Shown here: positions 7,053 to 14,870 of the stretch, piece after piece
How positions within the stretch are numbered: position 1 is the first letter of the stretch
Layout of the letters: each line of letters begins with the position of its first letter
DNA from: OFTM382 sp964448185
GTDB lineage: Bacteria > Planctomycetota > Phycisphaerae > Phycisphaerales > UBA1924
Direction: 5' to 3'
Length of the DNA: 23,340 nt
NCBI GenBank assembly: GCA_964448185.1
Contig: CAYUVO010000033.1
Location: 1-23,340 of the forward strand
The notes under the pieces: model-generated
The model's input: only the letters and a program-made list of their open reading frames with translations
Told to the model about the DNA's origin: nothing
The model's database searches: none
Position numbers and translations under genes: made by a program

Positions 7053-10000
7053 TTAGTCAGCCAGCGGATCGCCGCCTGAACGCGCCCGTTCGAGCTTGGT
7101 GAGCAGGCCCGCCTTCTGATCTTCCCACCGGACCGCTGGTGGCGAGCCTTCGGGGACCCGTGTGAGCAGTTGTTCGACGAGTGTGAGCGATTCTTCCCAA
7201 GCAGCGGTCGCTCGGTCGTGACGCCCGCTTGTCCAGAACACGTCGCCCGCTTGTTCTTGAATCGTGTCGTTGGTCCGTCCAGCCTCGGTGGCCAGGGCTC
7301 GCTCGTAGAGCGTGACCGCTCCGGGGCCGCGATCGTCGTCGAGGAGTCGGCCTTGTAAGTATCGGAGCCACGCGAGCGAATCGAGGATGTTGATCTCGTC
7401 GGGCTCTTGGGCGTACGCGCGTTCGACGAGCCGCGCTGCTTCGTCGAGCGAGCCGCCCTTTTGGCTCAGGAAGTACCCGAGGTCGTTGTTCGCCCAGACG
7501 TGATCGGGGTTGAAATCGAGCGTGATGCGGTAGACCTTCATCGCTGCTGCTTCGAGTCCTTCTTGATAGAGCGCTCCCGCCAATGCGTACGCCACCTCGG
7601 CCCGGGCTTGTTCGATGGTGGTGCCGGCATCGGTGCGTGTGCCCCGGTAGCGCTGCGCGAGTGTCTTGGCATCGTTGGGGTTGTTGATCGCGCTCGCCAG
7701 CGTGCGCACACTCGAAGCGACCGCGTCCGGGTCGTCTCTGTCTGCAATGAGCGTGGAGCTGAATCCTACAAGCCGGATCTGCCACGCCGATTTCACGCCC
7801 GCAGCATCGGCGTGTTCGATCATGTCGAGTGTGGCGCGAGCATGATTTATCGAAGCGGTGCGTTCAGCGATCTGGCCACAATCGAGCACGGTGCGCATGA
7901 GCGTGGCGTAGGCGATGGGCGTGAGCTCGGCCTTGCCGTGCAGCGCACGTTCAACGAGCGAGACTGATTCGCTGGGCTGATCTTGGGTGTTGGCTTCCGC
8001 AAGTCGCAGTGTGCGTTCGATGGTGCGGGGCCCGTCGGAGAGGTGCTCGAGGCGCGCACGCCGAGGGTCGCTCGCACTCGAAGCGTCGATGGACTCGGCA
8101 AGATCCCGCACGTCGGGGCTCTCGCCCGTGAAGGCATCGATCAGCTCGCGTGCCTGGTCGGTGTCGCCTGTTTGCACGAGCATCACCACGAGCGGAGCGA
8201 GCACGTGTCCATTAGTAAGGGTGTGCCGGTGGAGTTCGAGCAGGGCGTCGATCGCTCGCTGTTGATCTTGATCGCTGCCGCCTAGAGCGATCTCAGTGAT
8301 GATGCCCGAGAGCGTCGGGGCGTGTTGGATCAGACCCAGTGCGTGATCGAGTGCTGCACCTACGCCCTCAAACTGGGCGATGCGTCGTGAGTCCATCTGC
8401 GCGACCATGGGTTCGTGGGGATCGGCGAGGCGGAGTGCTGCAAGCGCGGGTTCAAACTTGCGTGGGTCGGCTGCGGGCTTGCCCGGTGCACACAAAGCAA
8501 CGAGCCCACGCATCGCGTGCGTGTCGTAGGCGTCGTTTTCAAGGGCGGAATCAAACTTGGCGACCGCGTCATGGGGGCGCAGTTGGAGCATGGCGAGCTG
8601 TGCGTGCAGCTGAGCGGCGGCCGAAGATTCAGGAGCCTCTTCGAGCACGCTTTGCGCCTCGGTCAGCCTGCGTGCAGCGATCAACGCCTGGACCTTGTCG
8701 ACCGGATCATCAAGAGCCGAGAGGGTGGTCTCGAACGCTTCCCATCGGGTGTCGCCCGCGAGAGCCTGAGCTTTGAGCAGCGAGTCGGGTTGATCGCTCA
8801 GCACGTCTGCCGCGAGATCGGGCCTGCCGAGTTCGAGCCACAGGGCGCCGAGTGCGAAGGCTTGATCCGGGTTGTTCGCATCGAGCGACTCGAAGGCTGA
8901 CGGATCGAGATTGAATCGGTCGAGCCATTCTCGCGTGAATCCGCGAGCCGAGCGTGGGTGTGCCGCGAGAATGTCGGCGAGCGCTTCGGGCGTGCGCACA
9001 TGGCTTGCGACGGTTCGCAACAGCCCGCGGTGCTTAGGGGTCTGGTCGAGCGCAGCGAGCAGGTAGGGTGAGATCAGCAACGGAGGACCATCTCGCACAA
9101 GATCGCGTGCGATGACGAGACGGGTGTTGAGTGATGCGATAGGTTCAGGCCAGCTCTGGGCTGCAAGCTCGATGCGTGAGAGCAAGAGGTTGCGGTCGAG
9201 CCCTTGGTCGCGGAGCCACTCGAGGAGTTCGGTGGTCAAACCCGCAGCAAGGCGTTGGGGTTCGTCCGCTGGGAGCACCGCGTCCAAGGCTTGTTCAAAC
9301 TGGTTTGATGCCACGAGCGACCATGCGCGGCGGGGCGCGAGCAACACCCAGTCCGCGCCCGCCTCGTCGGCGAGCTGGTAATACTCGCGGGCAGCGTCGG
9401 GCTCGCCGATTTGATGTGAGCGGTCGCCGAGGTCGATCCACCGGTTGCCGAGTGTTCGGCGGAGCACCGCGAGCGCCGGGTTGCGTGCGTGCTGGTCGAT
9501 GGATTCGATGCGGTGGTACGTCTGCGAAGCAGCATCCACCGAAGCGGCGATCCAGCCCTCGCGAGCGAGCGCGGCTTGGAGACGTTCGAGCAGGAGCGGG
9601 CGAGCGAAGCTGTTGGGGTCAGTGGCTTGCTTTGAGGCGAGCCCACGCACCAAGAGCACCGCGGCTTGCTCGGGTTGGCCCTGACGGAGCAACTCATTGG
9701 CGACGTCGAGCAACACGGTGGGGGTGTCGGTCCCGGCTTCCACCGCCCGGCGGTACGCGTCCATCCCTTGGGCGATGAGCCCGCCTTGCAAGAGCAGAGC
9801 GCCGAGCGCTTCGTTGGGAGCGATAGCGGTGGGGTCGATGGAGGTGGCGGCGAAAAAATCTTGGGCGGCGGCTGAGGGTTCGCCCGCGATGAGCTTCTGG
9901 CGGCCTGAAACATAGAGCCGGATCGCTTGTGGGGGTGAAGCAGTTGTGCGTACCTCGGGCACTTCGTCCATCGCTTCGAGCCGATCGAGCACCTCTGCGA

Positions 10001-10163
10001 GCGGCGCAAACGCCCGAGGAGCTTCGGCGGATTCGAGGTTGACGACTTCGAGAGCGTGTGGCGAAAGCCCCGGCGGGAGTGACGCAACGCTCTGTGCGCG
10101 CGCACCAGACGCAACAACAAGCAAGAGCCAACTCAGCACGAGCAAAGGTGTGTGAGCTTTCAC
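7053..10163 (-). CDS. Large exported tetratricopeptide-repeat protein
   Basis: A 1036-aa protein with a signal peptide (residues 1-23, hydrophobic LLVLSWLLLVVASG, cleavage after ARA). The rest is helical and Ala/Leu/Glu-rich. Clear TPR units lie near the N-terminus (about 64-200, for example YVSGRQKLIAGEPSAAAQDF and GMDAYRRAVEAGTD) and at the C-terminus (about 860-1010: MKVYRITLDFNPDHVWANND, EAARLVERAYAQEPDEINIL, DSLAWLRYLQGRL). The middle has degenerate repeats. No enzymatic motif or membrane helix after the signal is seen, so a periplasmic scaffold role is inferred. Start is GTG, supported by AGAGGA 6 nt upstream (10170-10175). It begins 44 bp after the HhH-GPD gene and ends 66 bp before yebC, so it sits inside the translation-factor array. 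Partner and cargo are unknown. Confidence 0.85.
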   Translation of the reverse strand: MKAHTPLLVLSWLLLVVASGARAQSVASLPPGLSPHALEVVNLESAEAPRAFAPLAEVLDRLEAMDEVPEVRTTASPPQAIRLYVSGRQKLIAGEPSAAAQDFFAATSIDPTAIAPNEALGALLLQGGLIAQGMDAYRRAVEAGTDTPTVLLDVANELLRQGQPEQAAVLLVRGLASKQATDPNSFARPLLLERLQAALAREGWIAASVDAASQTYHRIESIDQHARNPALAVLRRTLGNRWIDLGDRSHQIGEPDAAREYYQLADEAGADWVLLAPRRAWSLVASNQFEQALDAVLPADEPQRLAAGLTTELLEWLRDQGLDRNLLLSRIELAAQSWPEPIASLNTRLVIARDLVRDGPPLLISPYLLAALDQTPKHRGLLRTVASHVRTPEALADILAAHPRSARGFTREWLDRFNLDPSAFESLDANNPDQAFALGALWLELGRPDLAADVLSDQPDSLLKAQALAGDTRWEAFETTLSALDDPVDKVQALIAARRLTEAQSVLEEAPESSAAAQLHAQLAMLQLRPHDAVAKFDSALENDAYDTHAMRGLVALCAPGKPAADPRKFEPALAALRLADPHEPMVAQMDSRRIAQFEGVGAALDHALGLIQHAPTLSGIITEIALGGSDQDQQRAIDALLELHRHTLTNGHVLAPLVVMLVQTGDTDQARELIDAFTGESPDVRDLAESIDASSASDPRRARLEHLSDGPRTIERTLRLAEANTQDQPSESVSLVERALHGKAELTPIAYATLMRTVLDCGQIAERTASINHARATLDMIEHADAAGVKSAWQIRLVGFSSTLIADRDDPDAVASSVRTLASAINNPNDAKTLAQRYRGTRTDAGTTIEQARAEVAYALAGALYQEGLEAAAMKVYRITLDFNPDHVWANNDLGYFLSQKGGSLDEAARLVERAYAQEPDEINILDSLAWLRYLQGRLLDDDRGPGAVTLYERALATEAGRTNDTIQEQAGDVFWTSGRHDRATAAWEESLTLVEQLLTRVPEGSPPAVRWEDQKAGLLTKLERARSGGDPLAD

Positions 10164-10169
10164 TTGGGG

Positions 10170-10175
10170 TCCTCT
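10170..10175 (-). promoter_or_regulatory. Ribosome binding site deciding the GTG start of the TPR gene
   Basis: AGAGGA on the minus strand lies 6 nt before the GTG at 10163. The following residues (KAHTPLLVLSWLLLV) form a signal peptide, which confirms this start. Confidence 0.75.
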
Positions 10176-10207
10176 TGGTTTGAATGCGGATCGCAGCGCG
10201 GAGGGAG

Positions 10208-10918
10208 TCAGGCCGAGGTCTTTGGCGAGTTCGCTGATGCCTTGGGCTTAGTAGACGATGGTTCTGATTGCTCTTTGGTAGTCAGTTTGGAAGTGGGTTT
10301 CTTCGAGGCACACGCAGCGCGTGCTTCGAGCTTCAGATATGCACCGGCCGCTTCGCCCGCGCGGAACTGGCGTTCGAGCCAAGCAGCGCACGGATCGGCC
10401 TTGTGCGACGGATCGGCTGCCTTGTTGGTCACGAGCACCTGACGGAGCCGATCGTCGAGCGGGAAGGTGTGCGCGCCCAACGCGAGCAGGCAGACTCGCG
10501 AAGCCACAAACGACGGCATCCCGGGCAGGTCAATGAGGTACTGCCGGGCGTCGCGTTTGGTTAACTCGCGGAGCCGGGCAAGGCTCATCTGGTGTTCGAG
10601 CAGGAAGACTTCGTTGAGGGCCAAGCGGAGGCGAAGGGTGCGCTCGGCGCCGCGCGGGCATCGCGAACCAACGATCGCAGCGAGCTCGTCGGGCAGCGCG
10701 ATGCGAAGCTCGTTGAGGTCAATAAACGCCTCATTGAGCTTGAGCATCGAGGCGTCGGCGTGCTTGGTGGTGGTTTCCCAGAGCATGAAGCTGAAGACCA
10801 GTTCGCCGAGCACGGGTTCGATCGAGCCGATGCCACGGGTGATGGCGGCGTCATCGTCCGAAGGCGCTTCGAGGGATTCAAAAAACTTGGCGAGTGGTTG
10901 GTCGAAGGCGTCACTCAC
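10208..10918 (-). CDS. HhH-GPD superfamily protein (endonuclease III-like, catalytic Lys missing)
   Basis: A 236-aa protein built like the helical core of endonuclease III. An N-terminal helix region (GELVFSFMLWETTTKHADA, about 38-56) stands where Nth has ILSAQATD. The hairpin LPGMPSFVASRVCLLALG (131-148) matches LPGVGRKTAnvvLg but has F137 where the catalytic lysine should be. FPLDDRLRQVL keeps an Asp (D155) at the catalytic Asp position. No iron-sulfur Cys cluster follows; instead the last 35 residues are a Lys/Ser/Thr/Pro-rich tail. It may be a monofunctional glycosylase (like MagIII-type enzymes that lack the lyase Lys) or a non-catalytic DNA/RNA binder. Start is GTG, overlapping the rbfA stop as GTGA, so it is translationally coupled to rbfA, in the place where truB often lies. 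Confidence 0.75.
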   Translation of the reverse strand: MSDAFDQPLAKFFESLEAPSDDDAAITRGIGSIEPVLGELVFSFMLWETTTKHADASMLKLNEAFIDLNELRIALPDELAAIVGSRCPRGAERTLRLRLALNEVFLLEHQMSLARLRELTKRDARQYLIDLPGMPSFVASRVCLLALGAHTFPLDDRLRQVLVTNKAADPSHKADPCAAWLERQFRAGEAAGAYLKLEARAACASKKPTSKLTTKEQSEPSSTKPKASANSPKTSA

Positions 10919-11385
10919 GAGGAGCCTCCTGCGGGCGGCTCTGGTTGATCGGTCGGGGAGGTGTCACCTTTCTCATTCTCAACGAGCGATTCATCTTCTG
11001 AAGAGTCATCGACCGATACCCCCGCGGCCTCGTCGGCGTCATCGAGTTCTGCGCGAACCTTGGCAAGGGCAGAGAAGACATCGGCCTGTTTGCCCGCGTT
11101 CGAGTCGAGCTTGAATCGCAGAAAAGGGGTTTGCGGCAGGACCAGATCATCGGCTATGAGATGACGGATGTGCTTGGCGGCGGCGCGAAGACCGTGCTGG
11201 GTGATCTCGGCATGTTCAGAGGGCATCACGCTGAACGTTATGTTGGCAACGCGGAGATCTTCGTCGGACTTGACCGAAGTGATCGTGATGAGCCCGCGGA
11301 TACGAGGATCCGAGAGCCCCTTGGAGAAGACCTTCTGGAGTGAACGCTTGATCTCTGCCGCGACACGCTCGCTTCGGCGACTCAT
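10915..11385 (-). CDS. rbfA: 30S ribosome-binding factor A
   Basis: A 156-aa protein. MSRRSERVAAEIKRSLQKVF, LSDPRIRGLITITSVKSDED and the AAKHIRHLI...LPQTPFLRFKLD region are the KH-type RbfA fold, which binds the 30S subunit during late maturation near the 5' end of 16S rRNA. The core ends near residue 110. The remaining 45 or so residues form an acidic Ser/Asp/Glu-rich tail not needed for the fold. ATG overlaps the ylxP stop as ATGA, and its own TGA overlaps the GTG of the HhH-GPD gene, so the three genes are tightly coupled. Confidence 0.95.
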   Translation of the reverse strand: MSRRSERVAAEIKRSLQKVFSKGLSDPRIRGLITITSVKSDEDLRVANITFSVMPSEHAEITQHGLRAAAKHIRHLIADDLVLPQTPFLRFKLDSNAGKQADVFSALAKVRAELDDADEAAGVSVDDSSEDESLVENEKGDTSPTDQPEPPAGGSS

Positions 11386-11825
11386 GGTTGGCTCTCGGAT
11401 GTGTCGGCGGCCGGTTGGTCGGCGCTGAAGTGTTCGAGCATCTCGTCGGCAAGCTCCCGCGAAAGCCCGTCGATCTCGGGCTGATCGGATGAAGGATGGT
11501 CGGATGAAGAAGGTGTAGCAGAAGGATCAAACAGGTCTTTGGCGCGAACGATCCAACGCCGGGTCGAGACCACCTCAGCCCCGATATGGCGACGAAACAT
11601 CTCGTCGGCATGGTCGAGCGTCTGCGCCGCGCGGCGGCCATCGATCGCCACTACTGCTACGCCCATCGTCGAGGCGGTGAGGTGGTCCTGATGACCGACT
11701 TCACCAACCGCGAGCTTGAGATCGCGATACAGATGATCTTTGAGCGAACGGATCACGCGGCGTTTGTCCTTGAGCGAGCCCGACTCGGGGATCGACAGTT
11801 CGACCTTGAGAATGCCGACGATCAT
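11382..11825 (-). CDS. ylxP: DUF503 family protein YlxP
   Basis: A 147-aa protein. The first 90 or so residues (MIVGILKVELSIPESGSLKD, KRRVIRSLKDHL, VGEVGHQDHL) are the DUF503 ferredoxin-like fold, whose members lie between infB and rbfA in Bacillus and many other bacteria and are linked to ribosome assembly. A Ser/Asp/Pro-rich tail of about 55 residues is added. ATG start with AGAGG 6 nt upstream. It begins 34 bp after infB and overlaps rbfA by four bases. Gene order alone would support the name. Confidence 0.93.
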   Translation of the reverse strand: MIVGILKVELSIPESGSLKDKRRVIRSLKDHLYRDLKLAVGEVGHQDHLTASTMGVAVVAIDGRRAAQTLDHADEMFRRHIGAEVVSTRRWIVRAKDLFDPSATPSSSDHPSSDQPEIDGLSRELADEMLEHFSADQPAADTSESQP

Positions 11826-11859
11826 GGTTTGCCTCTAGGTGCACACTCCAAAGAGATCT

Positions 11860-14724
11860 TCAAGAGCCTCCCAGCGTCCGCTTGATTTCGATCTGCTTGT
11901 AGCATTCGAGGATGTCGCCGGCCTTGATGTCGTCGTAGCCGTCGATCTTCATGCCGCACTCGAGCCCGTTGCGGACCGACTTGGCGTCGTCCTTCACGCG
12001 CTTGAGCTGGCTGAGCTTGCGATCGTTCTCGATGACCACATCGCTCCGGGTCACGCGGATGAGCGCGTCGCGTTCGATCACGCCGTCGGTGACATAGCAA
12101 CCGGCGATCATGCCGACCTTCGAGACCCTGAACACCTGACGAACCTCGGCGTGGCCCAAGACTTCCTGACGAAGCTCGGGTTCGAGCAAGCCCTCGGCGG
12201 CCTTGATGATGTCCTCGGTAATGTGGTAGATCACGTCGTACTTGCGGATCTCTACACGCTTGACCTCGGCGATCGAACGGGCCTTGCTCGACGGGATGAC
12301 GTTGAACCCGATGATGATCGCTTTGGATGCTTCGGCGAGAATGACGTCCGACTCGGTGATCCCGCCGACCGCTGCGTGGAGCACGCGGACCTTGACCTCG
12401 TCGCCCGAAACCTTCTCGATTTCGTTGCGGAGCACGTCGATCGAGCCCTGCACATCGGCCTTGAGGACGATGAGGATCTCCTTGCGCTCGGTGCTCTGCA
12501 TCTGGCTGAGCAGCGTATCGAGCGTGACCTTGGGCTTGGCGAGCTGCGCCTCGCGGTCGCGGTCGCGGCGTTGCTCGGCGGCCTCCTGAGCCTTCTTGAG
12601 ACTGTCGACCACATAGAACGGATCGCCCGCGTCGGGGATCTGATCGAGACCCGAGATCTGAATCGGACTCGGGGGCACCGCGGTCTTGGACTTCTTGGCG
12701 CGATCATCGGTGATGTCACGCACACGACCAAAGCCTCGTCCCGCAACGATGAAGTCGCCCACCTTGAGCTCGCCATCGGAGACGAGAATGTTGGCCACAA
12801 CGCCTCGGCCGATTTGAGTGCGGGCTTCGATCACGCTGCCCCGCGCCGGACCGCCGAAGTCGGCCTTGAGTTCGAGCAGCTCGGCTTGATAGTCGAGAAC
12901 GTCGAGCAGTTCCTGGATCCCAATGTCTTTGGTCGCGCTGGTCTTGACGATCTCGGTGTCGCCGCCCCATTCGACCGGGTTGAGTCCGTGCTCGGCGAGC
13001 TGACCGAGAATGCGCTGAATGTTCGCGTCGGTTGCTTGGGCCTTGTCGATCTTGTTGAGCGCCACGATCACGGGCGTGCCCGCAGCCTTGGCATGAGCGA
13101 TCGATTCGATCGTCTGAGGCATCACGCCGTCATCCGCAGCGACCACGATCACACACAAGTCGGTGATGTTGGCACCACGCGAACGCATCTCGGTGAATGC
13201 CGCGTGACCCGGCGTGTCGATAAAGACCACGATCTTCTCGGCGTCGCCCACGTTGACGGGTACACGGAAGGCGCTGGTGGCCTGTGTGATCCCGCCGGCT
13301 TCGCCATCGGCGACGTTGGCGTTGCGGATGCGGTCGAGCAGGCTCGTCTTGCCGTGATCGACGTGACCCAGGATCGTGACGACGGGTCCACGCCTGCGCT
13401 CGTCGACCATGTCGCGTTGGCCGAACTCTTCGGTGACGACTTCCTCAGCACTCTTGGCTTCTTGAACATCGAGTTCGATGTTGTAATCGAACAGGATTTC
13501 CTGAGCCTTTTCGACTTCGATGCCCGAGTTGGCCGTCGCCATGACTCCTTCGAGGAACAGCCGCTTGACGATCTCGGCAGCCTTGACACCCGTCGCCGCC
13601 GACAGATCCTTGATCGTGAACGGCGCGTTGATGGCGACCTTGCCGCCGGTCTCTGCGAGGTTCTGGGGGCGTTCTGATTGGGTCGATCTGCGGGCCAACT
13701 GTCGGCGTTGCTTGAGATAGCCGCCCGAGTGTTGGAGCCTTGATTGGCGTTCGGCGAGATCGGCTGCGGAGTAATTGTTGCCCGACCAGCTCCCGCCCTG
13801 TGAGCCGCCGCCTTGGGCTGGTTCGCGGCGCTTGCCGCCACGACGCGGGCTGCGACCTCCGTCGCCGCCGCCGCCACCGGGTCCGAAGCCCGCACCTCGA
13901 CCGCCGCCACCGCTTCCGCCGTAATCACTCGGCGGGCGCCTGCGCGGGGGATCGATGACTTCGGGAGCCTCGATACGGACGACCTTGGGCCCTGCGAGCT
14001 TGACCTGCTCTTTCTTGCCGTGATCGAGCTGGGGACCTGCGGGCTTGATGATCTTGGGGCGAACCGGCACATTCATCGGTGCGGGTCTGGTCGCTGTCGG
14101 CTTCGGAGGCGAGGCCGGGGCGTCGGTCACCGGCGCGGTGGTGGCCGGTGCTGCTGCGGCTGCCTCTGTGGGCATGGGCGCAGCAGGAGCTTGATCGACC
14201 TGACCATTGCCTTGATCGAGAGAAGCTGGTCCCGGAGCGAGGACTTCGGCTGGCGGCGCATCGGTCGCGGGCGGCGAGGTGGTCGCGTTTGCTGCTCCGG
14301 GCGCGATGGCGTCGTCGGCGGGTGATTCGGCATCAACCTTGGAATCCGTCGCGGGAGCTTCGGGCGCCAGCGTGGTTGCGGTGGCGGTTGTCGCAGAATC
14401 TTGCGAATCGCCCGAGTCTCCGTTATCGCCGATCGACTTCGCGACCGCTGTAGCTTTATGGGCGACGGCTTTGGTGCGTTTGGGCTTGACGCGGATCTTC
14501 TCGATGTCGACCCGGGCCGCCGTCTCGGTGGCGGTGCCACCGCCCTCGTCGTGCGCAGCTTCCACGCTAAACCAGTCGCGGATGGTGGCTTCAAGGCCCA
14601 CCGAAACGCTGGACATGTGGTTCTTGATAACGCTCTCGGGGATCCCCTCGGCGTGGCACTTGGCCACGACCGTCTTCGAAGGGACGTTGAGGGCTTTGGC
14701 AATCTCAAACACGCGTAATGCCAA
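11860..14724 (-). CDS. infB: Translation initiation factor IF-2
   Basis: A 954-aa GTPase that brings initiator fMet-tRNA to the 30S subunit and promotes subunit joining. Order: IF2_N helix domain (1-52, ALRVFEIAKALNVPSKTVV), an Ala/Pro-rich linker (about 100-260), a Gly/Arg-rich segment (268-310), a second IF2_N domain (about 360-420), then the G domain with G1 GHVDHGKT (453-460), G3 DTPGH (503-507), G4 NKID (557-560) and G5 SAT (596-598). Domains II, III and the fMet-tRNA-binding C2 domain follow (GMIAGCYVTDGVIERD, ECGMKIDGYDDIKAGDILE). Switch I reads GGITQATSA instead of the near-universal GGITQHIGA. The start is TTG with AGGAG 6 nt upstream. It begins 141 bp after nusA. Confidence 0.97.
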   Translation of the reverse strand: MALRVFEIAKALNVPSKTVVAKCHAEGIPESVIKNHMSSVSVGLEATIRDWFSVEAAHDEGGGTATETAARVDIEKIRVKPKRTKAVAHKATAVAKSIGDNGDSGDSQDSATTATATTLAPEAPATDSKVDAESPADDAIAPGAANATTSPPATDAPPAEVLAPGPASLDQGNGQVDQAPAAPMPTEAAAAAPATTAPVTDAPASPPKPTATRPAPMNVPVRPKIIKPAGPQLDHGKKEQVKLAGPKVVRIEAPEVIDPPRRRPPSDYGGSGGGGRGAGFGPGGGGGDGGRSPRRGGKRREPAQGGGSQGGSWSGNNYSAADLAERQSRLQHSGGYLKQRRQLARRSTQSERPQNLAETGGKVAINAPFTIKDLSAATGVKAAEIVKRLFLEGVMATANSGIEVEKAQEILFDYNIELDVQEAKSAEEVVTEEFGQRDMVDERRRGPVVTILGHVDHGKTSLLDRIRNANVADGEAGGITQATSAFRVPVNVGDAEKIVVFIDTPGHAAFTEMRSRGANITDLCVIVVAADDGVMPQTIESIAHAKAAGTPVIVALNKIDKAQATDANIQRILGQLAEHGLNPVEWGGDTEIVKTSATKDIGIQELLDVLDYQAELLELKADFGGPARGSVIEARTQIGRGVVANILVSDGELKVGDFIVAGRGFGRVRDITDDRAKKSKTAVPPSPIQISGLDQIPDAGDPFYVVDSLKKAQEAAEQRRDRDREAQLAKPKVTLDTLLSQMQSTERKEILIVLKADVQGSIDVLRNEIEKVSGDEVKVRVLHAAVGGITESDVILAEASKAIIIGFNVIPSSKARSIAEVKRVEIRKYDVIYHITEDIIKAAEGLLEPELRQEVLGHAEVRQVFRVSKVGMIAGCYVTDGVIERDALIRVTRSDVVIENDRKLSQLKRVKDDAKSVRNGLECGMKIDGYDDIKAGDILECYKQIEIKRTLGGS

Positions 14725-14730
14725 CGTGGG

Positions 14731-14735
14731 CTCCT
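14731..14735 (-). promoter_or_regulatory. Ribosome binding site deciding the TTG start of infB
   Basis: AGGAG on the minus strand, 6 nt before TTG at 14724. The residues that follow (ALRVFEIAKAL) are the first helix of the IF2_N domain, so the unusual TTG start is well supported. Confidence 0.8.
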
Positions 14736-14821
14736 GGTCTGTACCACCGATCCTTGGGGGATCGGGTTCGATGCCTTGGGGCCGGTGTGGCTCTTGGACA
14801 TCGACAAATCAATCGGGTTCT

Positions 14822-14870
14822 CTCTGCTGCTACTGCTCGACTACTTTGCTCAATTTGCTCTGCTGCTACT
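14822..14870. repeat. 13-bp direct repeat at the nusA/infB junction
   Basis: CTCTGCTGCTACT occurs at 14822-14834 and again at 14858-14870, 36 bp apart. On the transcript these read AGTAGCAGCAGAG. The right-hand copy contains the nusA stop codon (TAG, complement of 14866-14868). The spacer has further GAGCA-like steps. Its role, if any, is unknown. Confidence 0.7.

Noticed and set aside
11839..13677. A 612-codon plus-strand open frame antisense to infB
   Set aside because: The opposite strand encodes unmistakable IF-2 domains. The antisense product has no motif and low-complexity composition.
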